Shown: positions 12,163-23,458 of the stretch, piece after piece
Position numbering within the stretch: the first letter of the stretch is position 1
Layout of the letters: the number at the start of each line of letters is the position of its first letter
Source of the DNA: Pyrocephalus nanus
Taxonomy: Eukaryota; Chordata; Aves; Passeriformes; Tyrannidae
DNA length: 64,000 bases
Assembly (NCBI GenBank): GCA_038380795.1
Contig: CM076276.1
Span: 11,360,001-11,424,000 of the forward strand
Direction of reading: 5' to 3'
Notes under the pieces: model-generated
Database searches by the model: none
The model's input: only the letters and a program-made list of their open reading frames with translations
Told to the model about the DNA's origin: nothing
Made by a program: the position numbers and the translations under genes

Positions 12163-14065
12163 AAACTTTCATGATTTTTCTTGCTGTGCATAGCAGTTTA
12201 ATATCTATACCCATAGTAGCCTGCTAATACAGTAATTCTACAAGAGACCCTTTAAAAACCTAAGGCCCTGGCAGGTAGTAAAACTCGCTTTTTAACTTGG
12301 CTTGCTCTTTATCAGGGATTCATTTCAGACAGGATTTCTGTGGGCACAGCTCTGCCACTCTCTGTTAGGAAAATAAAAAAGGATTAATTCCTGCAACAGG
12401 TGAATATGTTTTACAGCTCTGGTGAGCAGAGTTTATTCTCCATTTCCCCCAGGTACATGGGGGATTTAATCATCTAACATGGTGCTTTTCTTCGTCAAGT
12501 ATGTGTTTAAAGGTTTGTGTTACACACCTGTACCTGTGCAGAGACTTCCTGGAGAATGCCCTCTTCCACCAGAGGGGCATTCCCATGAAATGTCTGCATT
12601 ATCCAAGGTATTCTTCCACTTTCTGGAGCAATGCTATGTATCAAGTTCTGAGCTGATGTCCTGCGCTCTTAGCAGATACAGGCATGGGTGGGGGTTACTA
12701 AATGCTCTATCCCAGCATCACTAATGCCAATCTGTGCCCTGGACCCCCCTGTTGAAGTCTCCCATGGCTTGTGCCTGTTCCTTCAAGCAGTGCTTGCTCA
12801 GGTGAGGGTCTAGCACAGCTCCCATCTGGCAATGCCCCTTCTCTGACCTCTCAGAATGGAATCTTCCATAAACCCAAAGGAAAAGGACAAGCTTCTCCTG
12901 CCCTTTCCTCTCTAGCCTCTTTTAATGGTGTCTGCAGCTTTGTATTGTATTTAAATCTGCAAATATGTTAGTGGATAAAATATGGATAAAATACAATACA
13001 GGATATTCTCCTGTAGTGTAAATACTGCAGCAGGACTGACCTCTCTTGGGCTCCCCATTGTCACCCAGTCTCCCAGCTGGTCCCTGAGCGTGGGTGGAAT
13101 GGTCAGCATTGGATGTGGTTTCTCTGCAGTGGTGGCTGAGGTAGCGGTGTCTTGGTGGGAACACTGAGAGCGATGGGAACAGCAAGTGAGCAGTCCTCAG
13201 AGCTGGCAGCAGGCAGTGAGAACTGCCTGCCAGTTCCTGCTTTGGGGTTGCCAACCCTCTCCCAGGGTGGAGAGCCCAAGTTCCATCATCTCCAGTGGGT
13301 TCCTGAGCAATGGGGCAGGAGGTGGCACTGAGCGGGGAGACGTGACTTGCAAATCTTCTTGTCAGGCTGTTTTCTGGACAGCACAAATCTGGAATAATTC
13401 CCCTTGCCAGGCTGCCAGCTTTATACACAGGAGATGAGGTAGGAGATAATACAGCAAGTCTTGTGCCAGATACTCAAGAATTTCTAAGTACATTGCAAAC
13501 AGGGAGCTAGCTACAGGGCAGCATAGCTCTTTCCATTTCACACACAGGAAGGCCCTTGAAAATGCTGAAGTTTCCTGCCAAATCACCCCAGGGACAATAA
13601 TCTCTGGTTTATATTTACAAAACTTTGGGACAATGGCTCCCTGTGCTTTGCTGGCAAAATTGTAGAAAGTATTCATCTTTTCTAAGAGAAAAGAGCCTGA
13701 TCTAACAGAGATTCCACTCTGGACTAGTCAAACCTCAAAACTGATTCTCACCCAAACTGTTGTGAAGGGTCAAGGAGCCCTGTTGGTGGTACAAGTACCT
13801 GGGTGGAAATTGCCCCGGAAAAGTCTGTGGTTTACTTTATAGTTTGATGTGATGCTGACATTCCCTTCACCAGCAGTGTCAGGCCAATGTTTCAGGGCAT
13901 CCAAAGACTCCACATCCTGCCAGCCAGCAGGATCCAGGTTGGAAGGGCAGCATCAAGTAACTGCAGCTGCTTGAGCAGAGCTTGCAAAGACAATAGAGCC
14001 AAACTCTTCCCAACAGCAGCAGGCAGCCTCACAGGGGTGCAGTGGGCACACAGGCAGCTTGGGGG
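12163..14065. other. Unique non-coding sequence
   Basis: Unique sequence. Minus-strand frames of 168 codons (12922-13428) and 104 codons (13362-13676) are the longest here. They match no family I know and lack convincing splice context. No repeat recognised. Confidence 0.5.
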
Positions 14066-14235
14066 GTTCAGGCTGGGCGTTTGGAAGGAGATGTGCACTA
14101 AGAGTGTGGCACAGCTCCAGAACAGATGGCCAGAGAGGCTGTGAGATCTCCATTCTTGGAGGTCTCCAGGACTCAGCCACATTGGTTGGTCCAACATTGA
14201 AGAGAAACCTGGAGACAACCCAGAGGGGAGCTCCC
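14066..14235 (+). mobile_element. CR1 LINE fragment, decayed
   Basis: Reads like the end of CR1 ORF2. It starts GTTCAGGCTGGGC (consensus-like GTTCAGGCTGGACATTAGGAA), continues as a diverged form of CACTGGAACAGGCTGCCCAGAGAGG (CCAGAACAGATGGCCAGAGAGG), then a diverged TCCCCATCCCTGGAGGT (TCTCCATTCTTGGAGGT). The match is firm to about 14175 and fades after that. No ATTCTATG tail is present, so the 3' end is lost or truncated. The orientation is plus, and the element is defective. Confidence 0.6.
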
Positions 14236-15894
14236 TCCTGCATCTAAAGGACAGTGGAGTGTCACCTGTCCTTCTCCTCAATGACATATCTGGGAGAGAA
14301 TTGCCACCCCAGACTGTTGTGTACTTGTGTGTGACTTGAAATGTCACCTCATTACAGCTGATAAGTGAGAATTGTTACAGAAAAGAAGGGCTATCAGTCT
14401 TCTGGTTCCCGAGGGGACCAGCTCTTCAGCTGGAATGACTGGGGGATTGTAATGGAGTTAACTGAGATTTCCACCAGGGAGCTAAGAAGTTGGCATTTAG
14501 CTGAAGAGGAGAAAACATTTAGTTTTCCTTGGGGAGAAAATCCCTCAAAACCCAAGAAAACAGCATTTTCTCGAAGCAGAAGGAGGGAGCTCCTGCCACT
14601 TTGGATTCCTGCCTGAATGGGGGCTGCATGCCTGGGTCAGTGTGTGTGGTCAGTCGAGTCTCCACCAGATGGATTAGCCCTTTCCTTTTGGGGAGCATGG
14701 TCTGGATAATTTGGGAAGGGGATATCTGTGTGCGTGTGATGAAGGGGTGACTTTGTGTGTATGGGCCATGTAACATCAGTTCCCTGTTTGCAGAGAATGT
14801 ATCTCCATCCAGGGATTTCTGGGGCTGATGTGCAAAGCAGTGCTCCCTGGTCTATGCTGAAAAATCTCCCCAGAGAAAGAGCAATGGGTGCATCTCAGTA
14901 AACACATCCTGAGAGTCCCACTAACTCCTCTGTCAGAAGCAACATTGCTGTTAGCTCCCTGCAGGGAGATGGACACACATGTTTTGGTTAGTTGGCTGCA
15001 TCCCATTCTGTAAGTGTGGAGACTCCAGGCATCACTAGCCCAGCAAACCCCAGTTAGCTCTGGAAGCAGCACAGGCAGGATTGAGCTTGCTCTCCAAGGC
15101 AGCAGTGGGGAAACCAGGCTTGAAAAGAGTTTGTTTCCTGGGGCAGTGCAGAGTGCACAGCTCTGAGCCTAGTGCTGGTGCTCCCAGGGCCCCACGGCCT
15201 CCCTGAGAGGAGCAGAGGCTCCAGTTGGCCCCAAGAGGGTGTTCTTTGCTGAGAGCTGGTTCAAGAGACCCAAGCTGGCAGTGCTGGGGTGTGATAACTC
15301 CACCCCAGTGCTGTAGATGCCAGCAAGCTCCATCGACTAAAATCCCAACGAGGTCCCCAAACAGCTGTTAAAAGCATCTCCACCAAGCTCCATCCACCTT
15401 TAGATGCAGACTCAAAGTCCCCACTTGCATCCCACCTTTACCAGCTTGCCCCTAGATGGGTCAATAGTAGATTGGCAGCACGTGCCTTGTGGCCAGAAAG
15501 CCTTTTTCAAGCAGGTTTTGCTGCTTGTTGTCCAGTTGTCCAAGATTACTCTGGGTCTGCCCATGAAAGCAGATGGATTTTCATGGAGCCAGGACTGGCA
15601 TGTAGCCATCAGTCTTGCCCTTTTCTCACCCAGGTGTGAAACACTATCACCTTGGCTGCAGTGGAAAACTGATGGAGCAGAGGGGATGCTTAGTTACAGA
15701 GAAATCCTTTACTTGGGGCAGCTTCAGGTGCAGGTGAGATTTCAGCAAATAACTGAACTTCTCTGTTAAACAGCATCACTCAGGTTGTTTTGCTGCAGAT
15801 GCTCCCTCCCTGCTGCAGTGGTGCCCACCTGAGCCTCAACCCCAGTCCTGGCCCAGCAGCTGCTCTGCCCTCCGGCTCCCCACTCCAGGGGCTT
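14236..15894. other. Unique non-coding sequence
   Basis: Mixed composition with short shadow frames. No repeat family, RNA gene or good exon was recognised. Confidence 0.5.
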
Positions 15895-16030
15895 TGCTTC
15901 ATTAACTTTCTGATAAGTTGGGAGTTCAGTGCTGAGTCTTAAGAAATTGGCAATAAAGCCAAGCCTTCATACAAGGGTAAAAATAGCCCTAATAATTTAG
16001 GCAATTAGTTAATTAGCTTCATTTACTTGA
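15895..16030. promoter_or_regulatory. AT-rich block with clustered homeodomain-type cores
   Basis: Unique AT-rich sequence with CAATTAG at 16002-16008 and TTAATTAGC at 16009-16017, preceded by AATAATTTAG. Clustered TAATTA/CAATTAG cores are typical of homeodomain-bound enhancers, but they also arise by chance in AT-rich DNA. Conservation is untested. Confidence 0.25.
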
Positions 16031-16304
16031 AAGCACAGAGTGGCGTGGGAAGATTTTTCTGCTGGTTTTGTTATGGTTTTCCCATTCACTTTGTTTGCTT
16101 TTCCCTTGCCATTTTCTCTGCTCCCTGACACAGATATGGGGAACCACAGCATTCTAAAGTGGTGTAGTCAGGGAAGGGAATGCCAGGCAGGACAGCATGC
16201 TGCACAGAGCCAGGGAAGTGCTGCAGGGAAGCAGCACTGGTTCTGGTACCCAGGCTCAGTGTGTCATCGTGTCATATTGGGAAGCAGGTCGCTTCACTGC
16301 AGTA

Positions 16305-16356
16305 CGGTTTAGTGAGCATAGGAGCCTTTTCCAACATTAATGATTCTATGATTCTT
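16305..16356 (+). mobile_element. CR1 3' tail remnant
   Basis: GGTTTAGTGAGCATAGG joins CCTTTTCCAACATTAATG and ends TGATTCTATGATTCT, the CR1 3' terminal octamer repeat. The usual sequence between GGTTTAGTGGGCAT and TCTTTTCCAACC is missing, so this is an internally deleted end of a CR1 copy. Plus orientation. Confidence 0.8.
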
Positions 16357-17214
16357 TCAGTGCTGTCCTTTCCTCATCCCACCTCTGACCCTCTGCTGCA
16401 GGTAAAGGCTGTGACACATTCGGGATGTCTCACAGCTGTTTGGCAAATACCTCGCTGTTCATAGCATTGCTTGTTTGTTCCCAGATAGACAAATTCCTGT
16501 CTAGTCCTTAGACTAGAACTGAGTGACAGGTGAAAGGAGGCAAGGTAAAAGAGGCATTTACTGGGGGAACTGGGATGCTGGAGTAGCTCAAGGCAGAAGG
16601 CATTGGGACTAGGTTGGTCCTTAACTGCTGGCAGAACATCATCCTGCTGTTTGCCTGTGCCTGCCAGCCCCATGGTTACTGCATCCCTTGGTCCTCACTG
16701 CTCCCACCCAGCCCCTGTGGAGCACGTGTGGTTTCCAGTCTGAGCTGCTCAAAGCCTTTGTCTTTGCCCCTTGTATGGCTGCATAAACTCACCTGGTCTG
16801 GGAGAGCTGGTGGTCAGGTCCCTTCTGTCCTCCTCTGACTCACACGAGTCCCATTCATTACTGACCCGGGCAGCTGAATGAATTCTGTCTTTCTGAATTA
16901 TTTCTGAAGACATTAGATCTTCTCAAATTGTTCATCTTCCCCAGAAATGACAGCTTGCAGGCACCTGGGAATAAATGGTGCCTTGGAACAATTTCATTGT
17001 TTCTATTCCAGGCAACAGGAATTCCTCAGATCTTGACATCAGTCCCCAAACCCTGGCGTGTTAGCATAACCTCCAGACAGCTATGAGTTTCTTGACCCAG
17101 AAAAAGGATGGGATTTATTATGAACCCTGGGAGACCAATGTCCTTGTAGCTCATGTGCCCTAATGGTGTGCAGCATATTGTCTGCTCCTCTGGCTGGAAT
17201 TTTCTTGTCGAAAC
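16357..17214. other. Unique non-coding sequence
   Basis: No gene, repeat family or RNA recognised. Confidence 0.5.
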
Positions 17215-17545
17215 AGCTCTCTGTCAGCAAATGCAACTTCCACGAAACAGGCTTATGTGCGTGAAATCAAATCAATGTTGATTAATTTTCAGTTTGGAAA
17301 AGAGGGGGGGGGAAAAAACCCCAGGTTAAAAATGTCAAGATGCCTTCTCCTTGCATTCTCGCAAGAAGGGCTTCAATTCTTTATCTCTTAATGACCTTTT
17401 GCTTAAAGCCTTTGTGTTTTATAAGAACTATTCAAGAAAAGGATGAAGCAAAATGAAGTGTTAAATGTCGATTGAAGCGAAATTCGTCCGTTTCCTTGAA
17501 CTTATTTTGGTAATTATTATTTAAAGGGAGGCCGGAGTCGCACTT
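17215..17545. promoter_or_regulatory. AT-rich, conserved-looking block upstream of a CpG-rich block
   Basis: Unique sequence with TGATTAATTTT near 17279, an interrupted G-run followed by A-run (about 17305-17318), and TAATTATTATTTAAAG near 17510-17526. It ends just before the GC content rises steeply. Its position beside a CpG-rich block suggests a regulatory region. Inference from composition only. Confidence 0.3.
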
Positions 17546-17580
17546 CTTCTCTCTCTGATTTTTTGCCTTTTTTTTCCTAA

Positions 17581-17620
17581 ACCCATGCGTACTTCCCAAG
17601 ACCCATGCATAGTTCCCAAG
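17581..17620. repeat. 20-bp tandem duplication, two copies
   Basis: Two adjacent 20-mers beginning ACCCATGC and ending TTCCCAAG (17581-17600 and 17601-17620) differ at only two positions. It is a recent local duplication at the edge of the CpG-rich block. Confidence 0.85.
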
Positions 17621-17640
17621 GCTGACACGTGCCAGCCTCT

Positions 17641-17985
17641 CCCCCTCTGCTGTGCGCTGCGGGGACAGCTCTGACTCGTGCCTCGACCCAGCCCACATTC
17701 TCAAACCTCCCTCGAGGTGCTGGTGCCGGAGCCGAGCGTCAGGGTCAACCCTTTTAGCCCTGCTCGGGGCTGGCACCGCTCTCGGCAGCCCCGGAGCGGC
17801 CCCGGTGACCTCCAGGCGCGTCCCCGCTCTGCTCCCGACGCTGCTACATGTGTTTTTGTCAGCTCGGGCTCCCTTGCTCCGCCGAGCTGGGATGACGGCA
17901 TCCCCGAGCCGACATGCGGGTACACACACGCGGTCGTGCCATCAAAGCATCCCCCTTTGCCCTCCGGAGCCATCCCGGGCAGCTC
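17641..17985. promoter_or_regulatory. CpG-rich block (CpG island candidate)
   Basis: By hand count, about 28 CpG dinucleotides fall in 17641-17940, with GC well above the surroundings. That gives an observed/expected ratio near 0.9, while most of the window is CpG-poor. Long open frames on both strands (up to 165 codons minus, 139 plus) are explained by the GC-rich, stop-poor composition. CpG islands in birds usually mark promoters. No known first exon or coding start was recognised, so the transcript and its direction are unknown. Confidence 0.45.
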
Positions 17986-18215
17986 TCAGCTCCGGAGGCT
18001 CCCTCTCCCTGGCAGCCCATCTCCTCTGTCCCTGCCGCTCCCTTCACGGAGACGCTGTCTCATGCTGAGTGCAGCATTGCCCAGCAAGTCCACCTAATCA
18101 AAAAGCTTTTTTTAAAAAAAATTACCTTAGTTGCTCATTAATTTTTATTTTTTTTTTAATGAGTGTCTCACTTTCGACTGGCTAAATGAGACCAGTTTCT
18201 AGCACAAAGGCTTTT

Positions 18216-18504
18216 GGGACTTAAAAGGGGCTTACAGAAAAGATGGGGACATTTTAGCAGGGCCTAATGTGATAGGACAAGGCGTGATGGTTTTAAACTA
18301 AAAGAGGGTTGATTCAGACTAGATATAAGGAAGAAATGAGGGTGTTAAAACACTGGCACAATCCCTGGAAGTGTTCAAGGCCAGGGTGGATAGGGCTTTG
18401 AGCAGCCTAGTGAAAGATGTCCCTGCCCATGGCAGGGGAATTGGACAACATGACCTCTAAAGGTCCCTTCAAAACTATTCTATGATTCTGTAATTGTATG
18501 ATTT
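18216..18504 (+). mobile_element. CR1 LINE 3' end
   Basis: A clear CR1 3' fragment. In order it holds AAAGATGGGGACATTTTAGC, AGGGCCTAATGTGATAGGAC, GATGGTTTTAAACTAAAAG, AGACTAGATATAAGGAAGAA, ATCCCTGGAAGTGTTCAAGG, CCTGCCCATGGCAGGGG and GGTCCCTTCAAAAC. It ends with the octamer tail CTATTCTATGATTCTG. A segment between AAGAAAT and the ATCCCTGGAAG part is shortened. The element is 5'-truncated, as most genomic CR1 copies are, and non-autonomous. Confidence 0.95.
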
Positions 18505-18505
18505 G

Positions 18506-18508
<3 letters not shown>

Positions 18509-18542
<34 letters not shown>
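18509..18542. repeat. Poly(T) run, 34 nt
   Basis: Thirty-four T immediately after the CR1 tail. CR1 does not normally end in poly(A) or poly(T), so this run may be a separate expansion at the insertion boundary or a sequencing/assembly-sensitive homopolymer. Confidence 0.9.
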
Positions 18543-18547
<5 letters not shown>

Positions 18548-20639
18548 AAGGTGATGTATCAGCACATGGGTAGGACAGTGAGCTTTCTCACCTGGCCCTA
18601 AAGTCCTGCCTTTCTTAAGAGATGCAGGGCACCAGGATGGAGGAGGTATTCATGGAGAGAAGGCATTTGAACTTGTGCAAACTGATTGTAAATCATCATG
18701 GACTACAGCACAGCCCTGTTGTGTAGCACACACAGTGTGCTGTGTGCAGCTCCAGCTGCAGGCTGGAAAGGCAGGAGAGGAACACAGGGCATTTGGGGCA
18801 GGTGAAGGTGACACCAAGGCACAGTCAGTTGGGGTAGAGCTTTTATTGCTGTGGCAACTTATTTATAGAGCTGGTCCACATTGATTCACCCACATTAAGG
18901 GTTTTTGTTTAGGCTGTTCTTTATCCTGGGAAAAAGTTTTTTGACCTACATAAAAAGGTTTGAATAAAGCTTTTGCATCCTTCAAAATCACTCATAAAAC
19001 TTTAAAAAAAAAATTTTTTTTCAAGTTATTTGAAACCAGTATAAAAAAATTCACTCTGGTTTTGTTAGTTTTCCTTCCCTCATTTCCCTTTTTATAACTC
19101 TAAGTAAAAGCAGAGTAGTGGGAGAGAAAGGAGAAAGGAGTCATTAAAGAAAACTGAACATTTCTACTTGAAAGAACTAGAGTTGAACTGGAAAATGTTC
19201 TTTCAACTTAAAGAAAGAAAAATCGGGAAAAAGTTTTGTCTGAAGGGTAAATATAAACGTTTCCAGTGAAAATGTTCTGAAGGAAGAGTGGTTATTTTGG
19301 AGCATTTCTCTTCTTCCCCAGCCCCATGGGATGCCCTTAGTTGTGCACTTAAAAATCTGAGCTGCTCAGATCAGAGCCAGCAAACGCCTGGGTTCCTCCT
19401 TGGGACTCAGAGTTTCCTGCTGTTGCTTGGGGGTACAAACTCTCTGGATGGGGGATGCAGAGTTAGCATGGGTTTGCTCCCAGGCTGAGGGACTCACACA
19501 GACAGTTTAAACGTCTGGACAGGGCGTGATCACTCTCTCTCACAGTTAATGAAGCCTCCTGTCTTAACTGAGAGTGAGGGGTGGTTTCAAAGTCATAGAG
19601 CCTTTTATTTAATCTGCATCTCTTCCTGTTGCAGAGAGCCCAGCGCTCCATGCATGCATCACTTTTCTTTTTCCTGGCACCACATCCCTCTCTGCCTTCT
19701 GACACATATGTCTCTCGCTGGAATTTTTTTTCTCCCAGCCTCCAGCACTGAAACAGCCGAGCAGCATTTGTGTGTCTCCAACAAGTAGCCACTGAGCCTG
19801 AGAAATGCATTAGCTGCCTGACCTGGTTCCAGCCAGGTGTGAAAAGATGCAGTGGCTCTGGCTCTGCTCCACCTTTTCTGACCATGTGAGGAGAGACAGA
19901 AGGCTTCTCCTCTCTCCACCAGATTGCATCATTCAAGTCTACTTAAAAAAAAAAAAAAAAAAGAAAAAAGACTAGGAGGGGTGAGTGGAGACAGGGCCAA
20001 TCATGAGGAAAGCTGGGCACATTAAAAGGCATTTACTGGCCTTTCTGTACTAGAAATGAAAGAAAAACCCTTCAATTAGCCGTCTGCCCGAGGAGCTGAG
20101 CAGGAAGGGATGAAAGCTGAGATGCTTTTGCAGAAGCAAAGGGAACTCACCAGCCATGAGACAGTTTGTGGGCTCTGAGTCAGGCGTCGTCGTCAGAGGG
20201 GTGTTCAGCATGTGGTGCTGCAAAGTGGGGAACCTTCCTCTGTCCAGCTTTTCTGCCTTCCCCCAGTTTCTTCTGCAGCTCTCCTTCTTGAGGATGTTTG
20301 TGGAATCCTAAATTCAGTCTCAGAGCATGGGACCTTCACCTCATCAAGTGCTGGTGCTCATGTCTGGAGCAATCAGCTTGTCTGTGCGCTCAGGGAGGGT
20401 GATGTGGCTGCTGGGCAGCAGGATTACAGCTCCTGGTCCTCATCCTGCACAGCCAAGGGCCTCCTGCCCCATGCCTCTGTGCCCTGTAAATCAGTACATC
20501 CAACCCCCTGGCAATGCTTTGGGTCACTTGTCACCATTTTGTAAAGCAAACAGGTCACCTGGGAAGGGAAGCAGCAGCTGTTCTGCTTCCTGAGGCTTCA
20601 AGCATCCTCTCCTTGCACACACACACACAGAGGCTGCCT
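18543..20639. other. Unique non-coding sequence with small simple repeats
   Basis: An AT-rich interval at 18880-19280 contains runs of A and T near 19003-19021. A poly(A) run lies at 19945-19962 and (CA)7 at 20616-20629. A minus-strand frame of 157 codons (19463-19936) matches nothing known. No gene recognised. Confidence 0.5.
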
Positions 20640-20765
20640 TTACCTAACAAACAATTATTTAACAAAGTATGCAAATAGTATAATTACTGTTATTTGTTTA
20701 GCTGTTATAAGTGTTTGAAATGTAAATGTCAACTTTGGGATTTTTGCAGGGTATGTGTGTGTTGT
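20640..20765. promoter_or_regulatory. AT-rich block with POU octamer and TAATTA
   Basis: Contains the exact octamer ATGCAAAT at 20669-20676, TAATTA at 20681-20686 and ACAATTATTTAACAAAG just upstream. The sequence is unique and non-coding, and it ends in a pyrimidine/T-rich acceptor-like TTTTTGCAG at about 20750. It is a candidate enhancer by motif content only. Confidence 0.3.
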
Positions 20766-20770
20766 TGGCG

Positions 20771-20786
20771 CTCTCTCTCTCTCTCC
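20771..20786. repeat. (CT)n microsatellite
   Basis: Seven CT dinucleotides followed by a pyrimidine-rich stretch. Confidence 0.85.
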
Positions 20787-22920
20787 TTCTTGCGTGTGCT
20801 CTCCCTGGATTGCAATTTGATGAATTTCTCCTTGTCCTAGAAAAAAAAAAAGCTAATGTGATTTCTCTGCGATTACAGCAGAAGATGCCGAAGTGGGGAT
20901 TACTCACAGTAACTCCTCTTACTTAGCAGAGCTGAGTGGGAGGTAGGATTCATTACATGGAGCAGAGAAACAAAGAGGAAATGTCTTTCAGCCGACTGCT
21001 TGTGTCTGCCGAGGCAGCATCCTCACCAGTGCCAGGGCTTCCCTCCCTGGAAGGCAGAGGGTCAGGCAGGGCAGTGCTGGCGATGTCAGGATCTTGGCAG
21101 CAGGCTCCCAGGAACCTGTTCCTGGCCTGCCACAGATCCTCCGTGCACTGGAGGAGTGGTGAGTCTGAACTCTGGTTTTCTAAGAGGTGTTTTTTCCTCT
21201 GCTGGAGACTGGAGAAATAGAAATCAAATTACAACCACCCTGGCATGGATTTACCCCACCAGCATGCTCAAAGTAGAGCCCTGGTACTCAGTACAGTGAT
21301 GTTTTCCAAGGGTATGTCCCATCGTCACCCATCCTGGCTGGCATTTGGTATAAATGGAGCTCTGAGGAGATGGTCATCAGCAGGTCACAGCCTGTAGTTC
21401 AGGCAATAAATCCAAGGCTTGTTACCATTGCCTGGGAGTCAGTCCATACTCTTGGTACTGAGTGGATTTTGCAGTCCAGTCTCAGCAGCTGGTCCATGCT
21501 GGAAAGGCTGTTATGGACAGGGCAGGGCCTCTGGAACTGCAGCACCTCTGCTGATATTTCACAACATTCCGTACCTGCTGGGCAGAACTCAGCTGTGCTT
21601 TGGCTTTAGAGCTTCCTCAGATGCACAGCTCCAAGATGAATCCAGTTGGATTCATCTGGTGGCAGCAAGCCTGGCACCAGCGTTCCATTCAGATGGCTCA
21701 AAAGCCAGCCTAGGAGCTGGAGTGAAATTGGAAAGGCTGAACTGCTGCCATATCCCACTCTCCACCCCCTCCATAGCCCCTGTCCGCACAGGATGCTGGG
21801 ATGAGGAGCTCATGGTTTTCAGGTGAATCCCAGGGAGAGGGTTAAGAGGTTTTCCCCTCCAGTGTGATCCAGAGGAACTGGAAAGAGTGAGACAGTAAAC
21901 ACAGCTATCAGCTTGGCTCCTGGAGGAGCAAGGGGAGCTTCATGCCCAGCTCAGCACCAGGGATGAGTCCAGAAGCAGGGCACTCACTGCTTGTGGCAGA
22001 AGATCAGGATCCAAGTCTAATGGGATCAGTGGCTATGGCTGAGGATGGTTTGGGGCATAAGCCTACACAGGGTGGTGGTGGAGCACAAGCTGGGCCCTGT
22101 GGCATGGCTGCAGCACAGTGAGAAGATGCTGAGCCAGGCTTTCCTGATGCTTGAGGTTTCTCTCTGCTTTCTGGCAGGGCATGAGTTGCTGGCACAGGAG
22201 TGCCACTTTGGCATGCTGGCTGAATGCTAGGAGTTGGTGCCTGGCTCTGTTCATCTCCTAAATGGGGCTGTCCATGCTCTCTGGACCAGCTTGTTAGTGC
22301 CCTGCAGTCTATGCAGGTACCTACAGCCATCCGTGATGCCTCTGGTCCCTGGACACTCACACCAGACAGTTGGGCTGTGGGGTGGAACCAACAAAGCCAC
22401 TTGTTTCTTAATTGCAAAGACAGGAATCCAGTGACCTTTGGCAGATTTCATAGCCCAGCAGGCTCGTGTAATTGAAGCTGGTGATGATTTGTCATGGCTC
22501 TAAGCTTTCCCTATCAATTTCATTCCTCGCTCCCTCAGTCTCTCTTGTTCCTTCTTTCTCTTTCCTTTTTTGTGATCTCATTATCTCCATGCCTCTCTCT
22601 TTTGCTCTCTTCAACCGTAGCACTTCCCAGCATGGAGAGGTACCTCAGGATCTATTTGTCTTCGAGGGATTTAGCTTTTACCTGTCACAGTATTTTCTCC
22701 ACTTCACATCCATTATCCAAGAAAACCTCTTTCTACCCGTGACCAGGAGACCTGCACCTGCCAGAAAAATCCAGCCCATTCCAAGAGTAATCATAGATAA
22801 TGCATTGCTGTGGTCAGTACCCCCAAGCAGCCATGAGCTCCAAATTCCAGCTCTCCACTCCTGTCAGGTGAAGGTTGAAGTGACATTATCACTTTTATTT
22901 AAATTCCCTCGTAGGTGGCA
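20787..22920. other. Unique non-coding sequence
   Basis: Mixed composition. It includes a short perfect inverted repeat at 21634-21657 (listed separately) and a pyrimidine-rich stretch at about 22500-22625. No gene or repeat family recognised. Confidence 0.5.
21634..21657. repeat. Perfect 11-bp inverted repeat with 2-nt spacer
   Basis: The arms AGATGAATCCA (21634-21644) and TGGATTCATCT (21647-21657) are exact reverse complements separated by GT, making an almost perfect 24-nt palindrome. It could be a cruciform-prone site or a dimeric transcription factor site. No function can be assigned. Confidence 0.85.
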
Positions 22921-23100
22921 GGTTCAATGCTATTAACATATTTCAATTCAAGCCATTCTTATTTTAATTAGCCTTAAGTAATTAGTTCTAATTCATTGCC
23001 ATTTTTTGCTCTGCATATTTTGGGTTATTTACTTCCCTTGCTAAGTAACAATTTGATGTAATTATGTGCTACTCATTCTTTCTATTTACATATGCTCACT
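22921..23100. promoter_or_regulatory. AT-rich block with three homeodomain cores
   Basis: Contains TTAATTA at 22964-22970, TAATTAG at 22979-22985 and TAATTA at 23059-23064 in about 100 bp, in unique non-coding sequence. It is an enhancer-like candidate; conservation is untested. Confidence 0.3.
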
Positions 23101-23458
23101 CACTCAGATTTCCTAGCTGAAATTTCAACAGATCCTTTGAATTCCCTCTTGAATTGTTTTCTGAGTTGTCAGCGGTGTGGAAATTGTGGGGTGGAAAGAG
23201 AATTGATCCTCTTCTCTGGACATCCCTGGTTCCAAAGGCAGTGACAGTGCCTGTGAGCACCTGGGCTGGCAATGGGCTGCTCTTGGCAGGGAAGGTCCAT
23301 TGCCAGGCTTTGTTCCTGGGAGTCTGGATTCCCATATGAAAGGAGTTTGGGAACTGTATCCAACTCTCTCTGTCTTCCTCTTGGGCTGCTTTAGCCCAGA
23401 TGCCAAAGGGACCAGTCACTGTTGCCGCTTCCTTTCATTTTCTTTGTGCAGCCAAAGA

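Noticed and set aside
13430..13690. Possible third MIR-like relic on the minus strand
   Set aside because: Individual words resemble MIR, but they are not in the right order or spacing.
17432..18097. Long open frames on both strands across the CpG-rich block (up to 165 codons)
   Set aside because: GC-rich DNA is stop-poor in all frames. Several frames are open at once, residues are biased to Arg/Pro/Ser/Gly, and no domain is visible.
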